A stretch of DNA of 64,000 nt from Chitinophagales bacterium (GCA_020636495.1 JACJXQ010000008.1:310001-374000), one strand, 5' to 3'; numbered from the stretch's first letter, positions 1 through 8,838 are shown. The notes: generated by a model from the letters alone, not told the origin. Translations and numbers: made by a program.

Positions 1-11
1 AGGATCGCAAA

Positions 12-788
12 CTATATAGTAATTCCCAGTACTATACCTATGGATGTATGTGTGCCTTTGAAGTACTCACGTCCGCGCTCAAAACCAAACTTGTCGTAAT
101 AAATGATACGGTACGAACTGAACCCATCAATATTATTGAAAAACTTACGTTGCACCTGCAGTCCTAAACGGTAACTTTTATGCCCTTTGCCGGGTACTTG
201 CATACCCAGGTACAGATAGTTGATCAGCTCGCCAACAAAAGCATTATCATTCTTGCCGAAGCTCCCGTTTATCTCGTAATTAAAATCAAATAACCCGTTA
301 ATTGGCGTTTCAGTTGAGTAATAATCAAGTGGTTTGCTATGCAGGGGTAAATGCAATATCTGTCCTATCCTGAACTCAGGCATATATTTCTTTTTCGTGA
401 ACCGGTAACCGATATTTATGTTCAGTTGTATGTACGGTATAGTTGCATGCAAATGGTAATTGTCGCCAGGATATTTAGGCTTTATAAAACCATAATCACT
501 GAAGGGATATTTAATATTTGCATTGTACCGCTCATAGCCGGCTTCTATACCTGATGACAGTAACACACCCGGTGTTGTACACCGGGTAATATTATACCCT
601 ATCCCCTGCTGCAATGTGTTGGCCATTTTTGTGATACCCACATCCCCCTTCACATCTTGTTTGTTCAGCAACAATGCATTCTTGATATAAACCAATGATT
701 CGGTTACTCCTTTCCCTGATGATAATATCGGTGCCGCTATCAGCAGCGTTGTCACGGTTAACTTAGATAACAGTGTATTCATTTGCAT
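12..788 (-). CDS. Secreted protein, possible outer-membrane beta-barrel, unknown function
   Basis: Encodes 258 residues with a hydrophobic N-terminal signal peptide (residues about 8-24). The mature part is rich in aromatic residues and alternating hydrophobic/polar stretches (for example HATIPYIQLNINIGYRF) and ends in a short hydrophobic strand, GIVLGITI. This fits an outer-membrane barrel, but no family is recognised. The start is uncertain: a -7-like CGAAAGTA (TACTTTCG on the gene strand) lies at 791-798, only 2 nt before the first ATG, so the second ATG at 782 (MNTLLSK) may be the real start. The gene stands alone, with plus-strand genes beyond it. The reading frame is certain and the function is not. 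Confidence 0.6.
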   Translation of the reverse strand: MQMNTLLSKLTVTTLLIAAPILSSGKGVTESLVYIKNALLLNKQDVKGDVGITKMANTLQQGIGYNITRCTTPGVLLSSGIEAGYERYNANIKYPFSDYGFIKPKYPGDNYHLHATIPYIQLNINIGYRFTKKKYMPEFRIGQILHLPLHSKPLDYYSTETPINGLFDFNYEINGSFGKNDNAFVGELINYLYLGMQVPGKGHKSYRLGLQVQRKFFNNIDGFSSYRIIYYDKFGFERGREYFKGTHTSIGIVLGITI

Positions 789-892
789 GGCGAAAGTAGG
801 ATAATTTCAGATATGGGCGATACAATCGCTATGCCATTACATCCTAGTTGCAAACGAGGACGATTAGGGATCACCTATACTTTTCCGCCGTT

Positions 893-913
893 GTTGGTGT
901 TCTTCAACAACAT
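893..913. repeat. Short dispersed repeat, copy 1, within a hairpin
   Basis: The 21 nt word starting GTTGGTGTTCTTCAACAACA occurs here and again, identical, at 25418-25438. Here it forms an intergenic hairpin: GTTGTTG pairs with CAACAAC, flanked by CCGCC and GGCGG arms, between the divergent genes at 12-788 and 1044-1259. The purpose is unknown; it could be a degraded terminator or a REP-like element. Confidence 0.5.
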
Positions 914-1043
914 GGGCGGGATGCGTTCCCCCTGATTAACAGCCGCATTATTTTATAATTGCCAATACCCTCATTTTTAGGGTACTGTTTATTTTCTTCT
1001 TCCTGATATTTGTAGTACAAAACTTTGGCAGGCAAACTTTAAT

Positions 1044-1259
1044 ATGAAACAGTTATCTAAAATATTCAGGTCAAAAAAAGCAAACATTTTCTGGATGTGC
1101 TTTAGTGCCATGTCATTCGTCTTTTTTATGACAATGTCTGTTTATACGATCCAGCACGAGCGTTCAACCTGGTTTACGGTCCTTTTCTTACTGTATGCTT
1201 TATTGGCTGTTTATTCTTTTGTGGTTTCCTTACAACGTTATAGACGGGCCAACCAATAA
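1044..1259 (+). CDS. Small membrane protein, two transmembrane segments
   Basis: Encodes 71 residues: a basic N-terminus (KIFRSKKA), two hydrophobic helices (about residues 14-33 and 42-62), and a basic tail RRYRRANQ. It is probably a small inner-membrane protein of unknown role. A -7-like AAACTTTG lies about 15 nt upstream of the ATG, and the gene ends about 40 nt before dgt. No family is recognised. The clean hydrophobic pattern and basic ends favour a real gene over a chance frame. Confidence 0.55.
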   Translation: MKQLSKIFRSKKANIFWMCFSAMSFVFFMTMSVYTIQHERSTWFTVLFLLYALLAVYSFVVSLQRYRRANQ

Positions 1260-1288
1260 CGTCTGTCAACTGCCAACCAAAGGAAAGC

Positions 1289-1296
1289 TATATTTG
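1289..1296 (+). promoter_or_regulatory. -7 promoter element of dgt (TATATTTG)
   Basis: TATATTTG matches the Bacteroidota -7 consensus TAnnTTTG and ends only 4 nt before the dgt ATG at 1301. The transcript would therefore start at or almost on the start codon (leaderless or nearly so). No clear -33 element was identified. Confidence 0.55.
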
Positions 1297-1300
1297 CAGC

Positions 1301-2692
1301 ATGAATTGGGCGTCATTATACAGCACGATACGTACGGGTGACAGCAAAGGCAAGAAAACCAACAAAGACCGTGTACGTACCTCTTTCCAGCGCGACTACG
1401 ACCGGCTGATATTCTCATCGGCCTTCCGCAGGTTGCAGAACAAGACACAGGTGTTCCCCCTGCCACGCGCGGTGTTCGTGCACAACAGGCTCACACACAG
1501 CCTGGAGGTAGCCTCCGTAGGCCGTTCGCTGGGCAAATACGTAGGCGACGCCATAGCTGAAAAATACCCCGATGAGTCGCATGAGTTCATCGATTTTTAT
1601 CGTTACGAGTTATCGTCGGTAATAGCCGCCGCCTGCCTGGCGCACGATATCGGCAATCCACCCTTCGGTCATTCGGGCGAGTATGCCATCCGCACCTTTT
1701 TCAAAGAGCTGGATAACGACACCAAAGCGGAGATACACAAACGCCTTACCGAACAGCAGGTAAAAGACTTTGAACTGTTTGAGGGCAACTCCAACGCCCT
1801 GCGCATCCTCACCAACAACTTCAACGAAAAAGCGGAAGGCGGCTATAAGCTCACATATACCACGCTGGCGTCTATCGTAAAATACCCCTGCGCTTCGCAC
1901 GAAGGGTTCAATAAGTCAACGGGGCTGATAGCCACGCGCAAGTCGGGCTTTTTCAACAGCGAGATAGATATATACAAGGATATTGCGGAAACGCTGGACA
2001 TTCCTAAAACAGAAGGGCATGATACGGTTTACGCGCGCCACCCGTTCGTATACCTCACCGAGGCGGCCGATGACATCTGCTACCGTATAATAGATATGGA
2101 AGATGCCCACAGGCTGGATATAGTAAGCCTGGAGCAGATACAGGAGTTGTTCTACCCCTTCTTCAACGAGCCGGAGGGCTACAACAGTAGGGAGTACATT
2201 CATAAAAAAGTAGACAGCCTGCACGACGCCAACCAGAAAGTGCAATACATACGTGCCCGCTGGATAGGCCTGATGACCGACAAGCTGGCCCGCATATTTA
2301 TGCAGCACGAAGAAGAACTGCTGGCCGGCACTTTGCAAAGCGACCTGCTGAGCTGCCTGCCCGAACAGGAGCAACAACTCATAAAGACCATCAACGATTT
2401 TTCATTCAAACATATATACAATTACAAGTCGGTAGTAGAGATCGAGATAGCGGGTTACAACGTAATAGGCGGCCTGCTGGAAGAACTGATGCAGGCGATA
2501 CTGCACCCCGAAAAAACAAAATCGTTCAAGCTGCTGCAATTAGTGCCGGGACAGTTCCACATCAGCCGCAACCGGGAGAATCTCTACGAGGATATCTTAT
2601 CAATTGTAGATTTTGTCTCCGGCATGACCGACCTCTACGCCATAGACATATACCGTAAAATAACAGGCATCAACATACCTGAAATAAAATAA
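1301..2692 (+). CDS. dgt: Deoxyguanosinetriphosphate triphosphohydrolase family protein (dNTPase)
   Basis: Encodes 463 residues of the HD-superfamily dGTPase family, which hydrolyses dGTP (or other dNTPs) to the nucleoside and triphosphate in the cytoplasm. Visible landmarks are the N-terminal RDYDRLIFSSAFRRLQNKTQ, the metal-binding His in NRLTHSLEVASVGRSLG (H66), and the HD pair in ACLAHDIGNPPFGHSGE (H115/D116). Length and N-terminus fit the family, so the ATG at 1301 is preferred. queA starts 2 nt after the stop, so the two are probably co-transcribed. The preferred dNTP substrate cannot be read from the sequence. Confidence 0.93.
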   Translation: MNWASLYSTIRTGDSKGKKTNKDRVRTSFQRDYDRLIFSSAFRRLQNKTQVFPLPRAVFVHNRLTHSLEVASVGRSLGKYVGDAIAEKYPDESHEFIDFYRYELSSVIAAACLAHDIGNPPFGHSGEYAIRTFFKELDNDTKAEIHKRLTEQQVKDFELFEGNSNALRILTNNFNEKAEGGYKLTYTTLASIVKYPCASHEGFNKSTGLIATRKSGFFNSEIDIYKDIAETLDIPKTEGHDTVYARHPFVYLTEAADDICYRIIDMEDAHRLDIVSLEQIQELFYPFFNEPEGYNSREYIHKKVDSLHDANQKVQYIRARWIGLMTDKLARIFMQHEEELLAGTLQSDLLSCLPEQEQQLIKTINDFSFKHIYNYKSVVEIEIAGYNVIGGLLEELMQAILHPEKTKSFKLLQLVPGQFHISRNRENLYEDILSIVDFVSGMTDLYAIDIYRKITGINIPEIK

Positions 2693-2694
2693 GC

Positions 2695-3903
2695 ATGCAC
2701 CCGAAGGAACTGAGAATAGAAGATTATACCTACCACCTGCCCGATGAGCGGATAGCCAAATACCCGCTTGAGGAGCGTGATGCGTCGAAGCTGCTTATAT
2801 ACAAAAAAGGTCAACCGGCAGAAGATACCTATCGCAACATTGCTGAACATATTCCGGCAAAAGCGTTAATGGTGTTCAACCGTACCAAAGTAGTGCAGGC
2901 GCGCCTGTTGTTTACAAAAGATACGGGTGGTGTGATAGAGATATTCTGCCTGGAGCCGCACGAGCAATACAGCGATGTACAGACAGCCATGCTGCAAACG
3001 CAAAAAGTGCAGTGGAACTGCCTGGTAGGCGGCGCCAGCAAGTGGAAGCATGGCATGGTGCTGGAGCAAAAGCACGATGACTTCATCCTCAAAGCAAAAA
3101 TTACAGAAAGGAATGAAGGTTCTTTTACCATTGAGTTATCCTGGGGAACTGATATAAGTTTTGCCGAGGTGCTGCACATAGCGGGCAAGATTCCCTTACC
3201 TCCCTACCTGCACCGCGATGCGGAAGATAGTGATGAAGAACGCTACCAGACCATATACGCACGCGATAAAGGCAGTGTGGCCGCACCTACAGCCGGCCTG
3301 CATTTTACCGATGCTATCATGGGCAGCCTGAAAGAAAAACATATTCATACTGAATTTGTGAACCTGCACGTGGGAGCGGGTACTTTCATGCCCGTGAAGA
3401 CGGACACCATGGAAGATCACACCATGCATGCCGAGTGGATAGGCGTGGATATTGGTAGTATACAGCATATCATCAAACACCTGGATACGGGCATCATAGC
3501 GGTAGGCACCACTACCATGCGTACGCTGGAAAGCCTGTACTGGATAGGCGTACAACTGGCAAACGGGGGCACTCCGGATTTTGCAGGCTTTGCCGTAACC
3601 CAATGGGACCCTTATGAAATAGACAGCATCGTTGAAACTAAAGAGGCATTGCAGGCGATAGTCGATTACCTGCAACGGGAGAACCTCACATCACTGGTGA
3701 CACGCACGCAGATACTCATAGCGCCGGGTTATAAAAACCGTGTGGTAGATGCATTGGTGACCAACTTCCACCAACCGCAAAGCACACTATTGTTGCTGGT
3801 TGCCTCTATGATTGGCGACAAATGGAAAGACCTGTATCAGCATGCTATGCAGCATGGATACCGTTTCCTGAGTTATGGAGACGGCTGCCTGATATGGCCT
3901 TAA
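2695..3903 (+). CDS. queA: S-adenosylmethionine:tRNA ribosyltransferase-isomerase
   Basis: Encodes 402 residues. QueA transfers and isomerises the ribosyl group of SAM onto 7-aminomethyl-7-deazaguanine in tRNA, giving epoxyqueuosine. Recognisable family blocks are YHLPDERIAKYPLEERDASK at the N-terminus, the central APTAGLHFT, the VGAGTFMPV segment, and the C-terminal VTNFHQPQSTLLLLVASMIG. It is longer than the roughly 350-residue proteobacterial form, with extra sequence in the first half, which I believe is usual in Bacteroidota. It follows dgt with a 2 nt gap. The other queuosine genes are not in this window. Confidence 0.95.
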   Translation: MHPKELRIEDYTYHLPDERIAKYPLEERDASKLLIYKKGQPAEDTYRNIAEHIPAKALMVFNRTKVVQARLLFTKDTGGVIEIFCLEPHEQYSDVQTAMLQTQKVQWNCLVGGASKWKHGMVLEQKHDDFILKAKITERNEGSFTIELSWGTDISFAEVLHIAGKIPLPPYLHRDAEDSDEERYQTIYARDKGSVAAPTAGLHFTDAIMGSLKEKHIHTEFVNLHVGAGTFMPVKTDTMEDHTMHAEWIGVDIGSIQHIIKHLDTGIIAVGTTTMRTLESLYWIGVQLANGGTPDFAGFAVTQWDPYEIDSIVETKEALQAIVDYLQRENLTSLVTRTQILIAPGYKNRVVDALVTNFHQPQSTLLLLVASMIGDKWKDLYQHAMQHGYRFLSYGDGCLIWP

Positions 3904-3974
3904 AAGGCTTACAAAACTTATTTGACCGCAAGGTTATTAAATAGTTACATCTGATATGTAACTGATGTATTTAG

Positions 3975-3982
3975 TAGTTTTG
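3975..3982 (+). promoter_or_regulatory. -7 promoter element of nadC (TAGTTTTG)
   Basis: TAGTTTTG matches TAnnTTTG. It lies downstream of the first possible start (ATG at 3965) of the nadC frame. If it is the promoter, that ATG is not transcribed, and translation must begin at the in-frame GTG at 4004, 21 nt further on. Confidence 0.5.
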
Positions 3983-4003
3983 CACGCATTAAACATTGAG
4001 CTT

Positions 4004-4843
4004 GTGAATACTTTAGAATTTATCGGGGCGGCGTTACTGGAAGATATTAAGGACGGAGACCACTCAACATTGGCTTGTATTGCCCCTGATGCTACCGGCA
4101 AGGCAGTGCTGAAGATAAAAGAGGATGGCATAATAGCCGGTATAGACCTGGCACAGAAGATATTTACATATATAGAGCCCGGGGCGCAATTTGTACTCTA
4201 CAAAAAAGACGGAGACCGGGTGACCAAAGGCGAGACCGCCTTTACCGTCTTGGCCAAAGTACACACCATACTGCAGGCAGAAAGGCTGGCGCTGAACTGT
4301 ATGCAACGCATGAGTGGTATCGCGACACTGACAAATATATATGCTGAAAAGATAAAGAACTATAAAACGAAAATTTTAGACACCCGGAAAACAACACCAT
4401 TGTTCAGGGCGTACGAAAAAGCGGCCGTGCTGATAGGAGGCGGACAGAATCACCGTATGGGTTTGTACGATATGATCATGCTGAAGGATAACCATATCGA
4501 TTTTTGCGGAGGCATAGAAGAGGCCATTACCAGCACCAACAATTACCTGGAAGCCAACGGGCTGAACCTGAAAATAGAAATAGAGACCCGAACGATAGAT
4601 GATGTAAAAAGGGTAATAGCACATGGCGGCGTGCATCGCATCATGCTGGACAACTTCACACCCGAACAACTGGCCGAAGCTGTACAACTGGTAGACGGTA
4701 AATATGAAACGGAAGCATCGGGCGGTATCAATTTAGATACGGTTGAGGATTATGCCCGTACAGGTGTAGACTTCATATCAGTTGGCGCAATTATACACCA
4801 TGCTGTTAGTATGGACCTTAGCTTAAAAGCACAACTGGCATGA
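4004..4843 (+). CDS. nadC: Nicotinate-nucleotide pyrophosphorylase (quinolinate phosphoribosyltransferase)
   Basis: NadC converts quinolinate and PRPP to nicotinate mononucleotide in de novo NAD synthesis. Family blocks are the DTRKTTPLFR motif, GGGQNHRMGLYDMIMLKDNHI, EIETRT, IMLDNF and the C-terminal EASGGINLDTVEDYARTGVD. The frame is open from ATG 3965, but I chose GTG 4004 (279 residues) because a -7 element sits between the two and NTLEFIGAALLEDI looks like the true N-terminus. The stop overlaps the next start (ATGA), so it is coupled to the lipid kinase. nadA is also in this window, about 26 kb away; nadB is not. Confidence 0.9.
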   Translation: MNTLEFIGAALLEDIKDGDHSTLACIAPDATGKAVLKIKEDGIIAGIDLAQKIFTYIEPGAQFVLYKKDGDRVTKGETAFTVLAKVHTILQAERLALNCMQRMSGIATLTNIYAEKIKNYKTKILDTRKTTPLFRAYEKAAVLIGGGQNHRMGLYDMIMLKDNHIDFCGGIEEAITSTNNYLEANGLNLKIEIETRTIDDVKRVIAHGGVHRIMLDNFTPEQLAEAVQLVDGKYETEASGGINLDTVEDYARTGVDFISVGAIIHHAVSMDLSLKAQLA

Positions 4844-5718
4844 GTAAGAAACACCTGGTCTTCATCATCAACCCTAAAAGCGGTGTAGAGCGCGAAAAAG
4901 CTATACAACTGGCTATAGATACCAAACTGGATAAAGAACAATTCAGCTACGAGCTGATTCATACAGAATATGCAAAACACGGTACGGAACTGGCAAAAGA
5001 AGCTGCAGACAAAGGTGCCTATGCTGTAGTGGCCGTAGGCGGAGACGGCTCTGTAAATGATATTGTGGCCGGGCTATTAGGTACAAACACAGCACTGGCC
5101 ATTATACCCAAAGGCAGTGGCAACGGTATGGCGCGCACAATGGATATCCCACTGAAAGAACAGGAAGCCATTGACATCATCAATCGTGGCAATACCATTA
5201 TGATGGATATAGGCTATGCCAACGACAGGCCTTTTATCAGTAATGCCGGCGTAGCTTTTGATGCCTTGATATCTAAAAAGTTCGCGAATAGCGTGCGCAG
5301 GGGTTTTGCCATATACAGCTGGTTGGTCACCCGTTATATGTGGACTTACAAAGAGTGGGAATGGAGCATCACCATCGACGGTAAAGAGATAAAAGAAAAA
5401 GCATTCATTATAAGCGTAGCCAATGGTAAACAGTTTGGCTACAACTTCCAGATAGCACCAGGCGCCAGTTGGACAGACGGTTTGCTGGACGTGGTGATCA
5501 TCAAAAAATTCCCGAAGGTATTGGGCGGTGCCCTGGTGCTACGTGCCATGAGCGGCACTATTACTGACAGTCCTTATGTAGACCATTTTACAGCCAAAGA
5601 GGTAGTCATCAGCCATCCCAAATTGAAACTAATGCAGACAGATGGTGATGCACATGAGTGCAGCAACAGTATCCATTTCCGTATTGAGAAAGGAGCACAG
5701 AAAGTAATCGTGCCATAA
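4840..5718 (+). CDS. Diacylglycerol-kinase-family lipid kinase (YegS/BmrU type)
   Basis: Encodes 292 residues of the DAGK catalytic family. These soluble or peripheral kinases phosphorylate diacylglycerol or related lipids. Landmarks are VFIINPKSG near the N-terminus, the nucleotide-binding GGDGSVNDIVAGL and IPKGSGNGMARTM, then a beta-rich C-terminal half (GYNFQIAPGASWTDGLLDVV). It overlaps nadC by 4 nt, so translation is probably coupled. The lipid substrate cannot be told from sequence. A strong hairpin follows the stop. Confidence 0.88.
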   Translation: MSKKHLVFIINPKSGVEREKAIQLAIDTKLDKEQFSYELIHTEYAKHGTELAKEAADKGAYAVVAVGGDGSVNDIVAGLLGTNTALAIIPKGSGNGMARTMDIPLKEQEAIDIINRGNTIMMDIGYANDRPFISNAGVAFDALISKKFANSVRRGFAIYSWLVTRYMWTYKEWEWSITIDGKEIKEKAFIISVANGKQFGYNFQIAPGASWTDGLLDVVIIKKFPKVLGGALVLRAMSGTITDSPYVDHFTAKEVVISHPKLKLMQTDGDAHECSNSIHFRIEKGAQKVIVP

Positions 5719-5743
5719 AAAAGGCGGATGAAATTCATCCGCC
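5717..5743. terminator. Intrinsic terminator between convergent lipid kinase and carbonic anhydrase
   Basis: A near-perfect inverted repeat (GGCGGATGAA / TTCATCCGCC, 5723-5743) is preceded by six A. Read on the minus strand it ends in a U run, so it best terminates the carbonic anhydrase transcript. The plus-strand T run is weak. Confidence 0.75.
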
Positions 5744-5767
5744 CTTCAATTCAATATTTGTAAACTG

Positions 5768-6409
5768 TTATTTTCCTGTGAGGTCATACACCTGCCGTAT
5801 TTTGTTCAGCATTGCTTCAAAGTCAAGCTCCAGGTCTTTGAGCATACCGGAATTCAAATCAAAAACCCAACCATGCACCACCGGGAACTTATTAGCTGCA
5901 TATGATTTTTGCACCACAGCCGTTTTGATCACATTCAGGCATTGTTCCTCTACGTTCAACTCAACCAGCCTGTCATAGCGGGCATGTTCGTCCGATATTG
6001 CGTTTAATTCATCCGCATGCATACGGTACACATCTCGGATGTTGCGCAACCATGGGTTCAGTATGCCCAGGTCTTGCGGCGTCATAGCAGCTTTCACACC
6101 TCCGCAACCATAGTGGCCGCATACTACCACGTGCTTCACCTGCAGGTGCTGCACCGCATAGTTGATGCACGACATCACATTCAGGTCGATGTTATTTACC
6201 AGGTTAGCTACGTTCCTGTGTACGAACACGTCTCCGGGGCTTACACCCATAATTTCGTTAGCGGGTACACGGCTGTCTGCACACCCGATGTACAGGTAGT
6301 CGGGTTGCTGGCCTTGTGCCAGTTGTTCGAAGAAATCGGCATTGGTGCCTTTCATTTTCTCTACCCACAGCTTATTATTCTCAAAAATCTGTTCGTACGG
6401 AACTGCCAT
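5768..6409 (-). CDS. Beta-class carbonic anhydrase
   Basis: Encodes 213 residues. It catalyses reversible hydration of CO2 to bicarbonate in the cytoplasm. Zinc ligands are C43 in GCADSRVP, with the D45/R47 dyad, and H99 and C102 in VVCGHYGCGGVKAA. The VFVHRNVANLV block is also family-typical. Length is normal for the plant-like beta class found in bacteria (Can/CynT). It is convergent with the lipid kinase and divergent from the FAH-family gene. It is a stand-alone gene with no cyanate or SulP genes next to it. Confidence 0.95.
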   Translation of the reverse strand: MAVPYEQIFENNKLWVEKMKGTNADFFEQLAQGQQPDYLYIGCADSRVPANEIMGVSPGDVFVHRNVANLVNNIDLNVMSCINYAVQHLQVKHVVVCGHYGCGGVKAAMTPQDLGILNPWLRNIRDVYRMHADELNAISDEHARYDRLVELNVEEQCLNVIKTAVVQKSYAANKFPVVHGWVFDLNSGMLKDLELDFEAMLNKIRQVYDLTGK

Positions 6410-6501
6410 AAATACATATTTGTTGAGCTACAATAATAGTGAATATCAGCCTATCAACAGTTATAGGGTCTATAAAGGTTTAAAAAACGCCTTATAATGG
6501 T

Positions 6502-6509
6502 TAATTTTG
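6502..6509 (+). promoter_or_regulatory. -7 promoter element (TAATTTTG) of the FAH-family gene
   Basis: TAATTTTG matches TAnnTTTG exactly and lies 21 nt before the ATG at 6531. Confidence 0.5.
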
Positions 6510-6530
6510 CCACTCTAAAAATTACGATAT

Positions 6531-7538
6531 ATGAAACTGGTAACATATGCCCGTGAAGGAAAAGAGCAGTTAGCGCTGTTGATAGACGGTAAATTATACG
6601 ATACGAACAAAGCGAACAGTGCTCTGCCTGCTACAATGAGGCAAATGCTGAATGATTGGGAGGAGTACGCTCCCCTGGCGCGTGCTACAGAAGAAGGTAT
6701 TAAGAATGGTACGAACAATGTAATGGGTGTTAACTATGGAGAAGTGACTATAATGGCTCCTGTACCACACCCTACTTCATGCCGCGATGGTTATGCATTC
6801 CGCCAGCACGTGGCTGCTGCACGCCGCAACCGGAAGGTGGATATGATCGAAGAGTTTGATCAATATCCTATATGGTACTTTACCAACCATAATGCCATAC
6901 AAGGCCCCGGCGACATAGTATGTATGCCTGACCATTTCAACAAACTGGATTTTGAACTGGAAGCAGCTGTAGTAATAGGCAAAAAAGGACGTAACATCAC
7001 GGCAGCACAGGCGGATGAATATATTGCAGGCTACATGATCATGAACGACATGAGTGCGCGTACACTGCAAATGGAAGAAATGAAGCTGAACCTGGGCCCT
7101 GCAAAAGGTAAAGATTTCAGTACAGTGATCGGACCGATAATGGTAACACCTGATGAGCTGGAACCTTATAAAGTTCCCGCCAAAGACGGTCATACCGGTA
7201 ACAGCTACAAGCTGGGCATGAAATGCTGGGTGAATGGCGAACTGCTGAGTGATGGTAATATGGGTGATATGGACTGGACATTTGCTGAGATAGTAGAGCG
7301 TTGCGCATATGGCGCAGATATTCTGCCCGGCGATGTGATAGGCAGTGGTACGGTAGGTACAGGCTGCCTGTTGGAACTGAACGGTACGGGACTGTTCCAC
7401 GACCCTAACTACCAGGTACAGTGGCTCAAAGAAGGTGACGTGGTAGAAATGGAAATTGACGGACTGGGTACCTTGACTAATAAGATAGTAAAAGCAGATT
7501 CAGACTTCAGCCTGCTGGCATTGAAGAAGAATGTATAA
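6531..7538 (+). CDS. Fumarylacetoacetate hydrolase family protein
   Basis: Encodes 335 residues. The FAH fold hydrolyses or decarboxylates C-C bonds of oxo acids with a divalent metal. The sequence shows the family core: GDIVCMPDHFNKLDFELEAAVVIG (metal-ligand glutamates in FELEAA), MNDMSARTLQMEEM, the PAKGKDF loop, and GSGTVGTGCLLELNG near the C-terminus. It could be fumarylacetoacetase of tyrosine catabolism or a relative; the N-terminal part is like the roughly 330-residue single-domain FAH proteins rather than the longer eukaryotic enzyme. No tyrosine-degradation genes are adjacent, so the substrate is open. Confidence 0.85.
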   Translation: MKLVTYAREGKEQLALLIDGKLYDTNKANSALPATMRQMLNDWEEYAPLARATEEGIKNGTNNVMGVNYGEVTIMAPVPHPTSCRDGYAFRQHVAAARRNRKVDMIEEFDQYPIWYFTNHNAIQGPGDIVCMPDHFNKLDFELEAAVVIGKKGRNITAAQADEYIAGYMIMNDMSARTLQMEEMKLNLGPAKGKDFSTVIGPIMVTPDELEPYKVPAKDGHTGNSYKLGMKCWVNGELLSDGNMGDMDWTFAEIVERCAYGADILPGDVIGSGTVGTGCLLELNGTGLFHDPNYQVQWLKEGDVVEMEIDGLGTLTNKIVKADSDFSLLALKKNV

Positions 7539-7560
7539 ATAATTGCCGATAGCTTTTATT

Positions 7561-7589
7561 AAAACAGCGGACTGGTGGTCCGCTGTTTT
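7561..7589. terminator. Bidirectional intrinsic terminator
   Basis: A 12 bp perfect stem (AAAACAGCGGAC / GTCCGCTGTTTT, loop TGGTG) lies between the convergent FAH-family gene and the PAS sensor. A and T runs in the stem ends let it work on both strands. Confidence 0.85.
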
Positions 7590-7619
7590 GTTGATATCCT
7601 AAAAGCAAACGAACACGCA

Positions 7620-8681
7620 TTACGCGTGCTCGTTGTTGTCTTCCTCTTTCTCACTTTCAGTTTTTGCATTTATTTCCTTTATTACCTCATCCAGCGTCTG
7701 TGCTGCTTCGGCCACACCGCCTAACACCTCAAGGTTTATCGGGTCGTCCGGTTGCTCTTTGTTGAACAACTGCACGAGACCCAGAATTGAAGCCACCGGG
7801 GCGCGTACCTTGTGCGACTGTATCCAGGCTATATCTTTCAATCGTTGGTTCTGGTTCTGTATCTTCTGAATATACAGGCGCTGTTCCGTTACGTCCTGTA
7901 TTGTGCCTTTTGCGGCCATAATAGAACCCATGGGAGACAATATCACCTGCCCTACTACCAACATATGCTTTACACCACGAGGCGTATTGATACGACAATA
8001 AAAATTAGGGAAGAATTTTTTGATGAAGATGGTATCAATAACCTTTTCCAGGTTCTTCTCATCTTCTTCGTGTATGATGTCCAGCAACAACTGATAGTTC
8101 AGTTTTTTATGTTCGTCCACTTCCAGTAATTCCGGTACAGACTCCGAGTACTGCACTTTTTCATTGGCTACATCCCATTTTATGTAACCTATCTTGGCCA
8201 GTTTCTCAGCTTCCTGCAATTGCTCGTTTTTCACTTTCAGCTCGTTCTCAGCTTCAATACGGTTCTGTATCTCCACCTGCATCTCCTCGCCCGAGCGAAA
8301 AGAGAACAACTTAGGCATATGCTTCACTACATAAAATGCAGTTATCCAACTAATGACACCTGTAACAAAACGAATGAATGCACTGAACCTGTACAGCGGT
8401 ACCCAGAACATGAGTGCATCAACAAAGAAGGTGGCGCCGCAAACCAGTATGAAAGAAGCAAAAAGGAAATACAATTTATTAAAGCGGATAGACTTACCCA
8501 TGCGCAGAGCGTAGCGTAGTATCAGCAGGGGTATGACAAAGTAAGCTGACCATACTAACAGGTCGCTTACAATATAGAACCAGCCATGAAAATCCGTCCA
8601 ATTTCCGCATTGCCAGAAAGGACGGAAATCCTGGTATTCAAAGAGGTTCGTAAAGAAGTTTATTACTTCCTTCATAGTCAT
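7620..8681 (-). CDS. Membrane PAS sensor with ethylene-receptor-like transmembrane domain and a degenerate kinase end
   Basis: Encodes 353 residues. Residues about 36-122 hold three hydrophobic helices resembling the ethylene-receptor sensor module: SDLLVWSAYFVIP (D40) and FILVCGATFF (C81), where plant ETR1 has its copper Cys/His. The His four residues after the Cys is Phe here (F85). A coiled linker (130-160), a PAS domain (about 160-265) and a HisKA-like helix with H290 (IAWIQSHKVRAPVASILGLV) follow. The protein then stops in an acidic tail with no ATPase (HATPase_c) domain, so it cannot autophosphorylate alone. It may be a decoy, a phosphoacceptor for another kinase, or a scaffold. No response regulator is adjacent. 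Confidence 0.75.
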   Translation of the reverse strand: MTMKEVINFFTNLFEYQDFRPFWQCGNWTDFHGWFYIVSDLLVWSAYFVIPLLILRYALRMGKSIRFNKLYFLFASFILVCGATFFVDALMFWVPLYRFSAFIRFVTGVISWITAFYVVKHMPKLFSFRSGEEMQVEIQNRIEAENELKVKNEQLQEAEKLAKIGYIKWDVANEKVQYSESVPELLEVDEHKKLNYQLLLDIIHEEDEKNLEKVIDTIFIKKFFPNFYCRINTPRGVKHMLVVGQVILSPMGSIMAAKGTIQDVTEQRLYIQKIQNQNQRLKDIAWIQSHKVRAPVASILGLVQLFNKEQPDDPINLEVLGGVAEAAQTLDEVIKEINAKTESEKEEDNNEHA

Positions 8682-8838
8682 GTCTGCCCGACAGATACCC
8701 TTACAAGGTGCCTGTATTTTTTGTTTTGTTACGTGTCTGCACGCAGTCTTTCGCTACAATTTAATCTCACGAAGTTAACTTAATATTAGAGGCACACATA
8801 GTGTAAAAATGCTATTAACTACCTGTTAAGAAAGGGGG

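Noticed and set aside
8300..8440. Ethylene-binding activity of the PAS sensor
   Set aside because: The essential His next to the Cys is Phe, so I report resemblance only and do not claim ligand binding.
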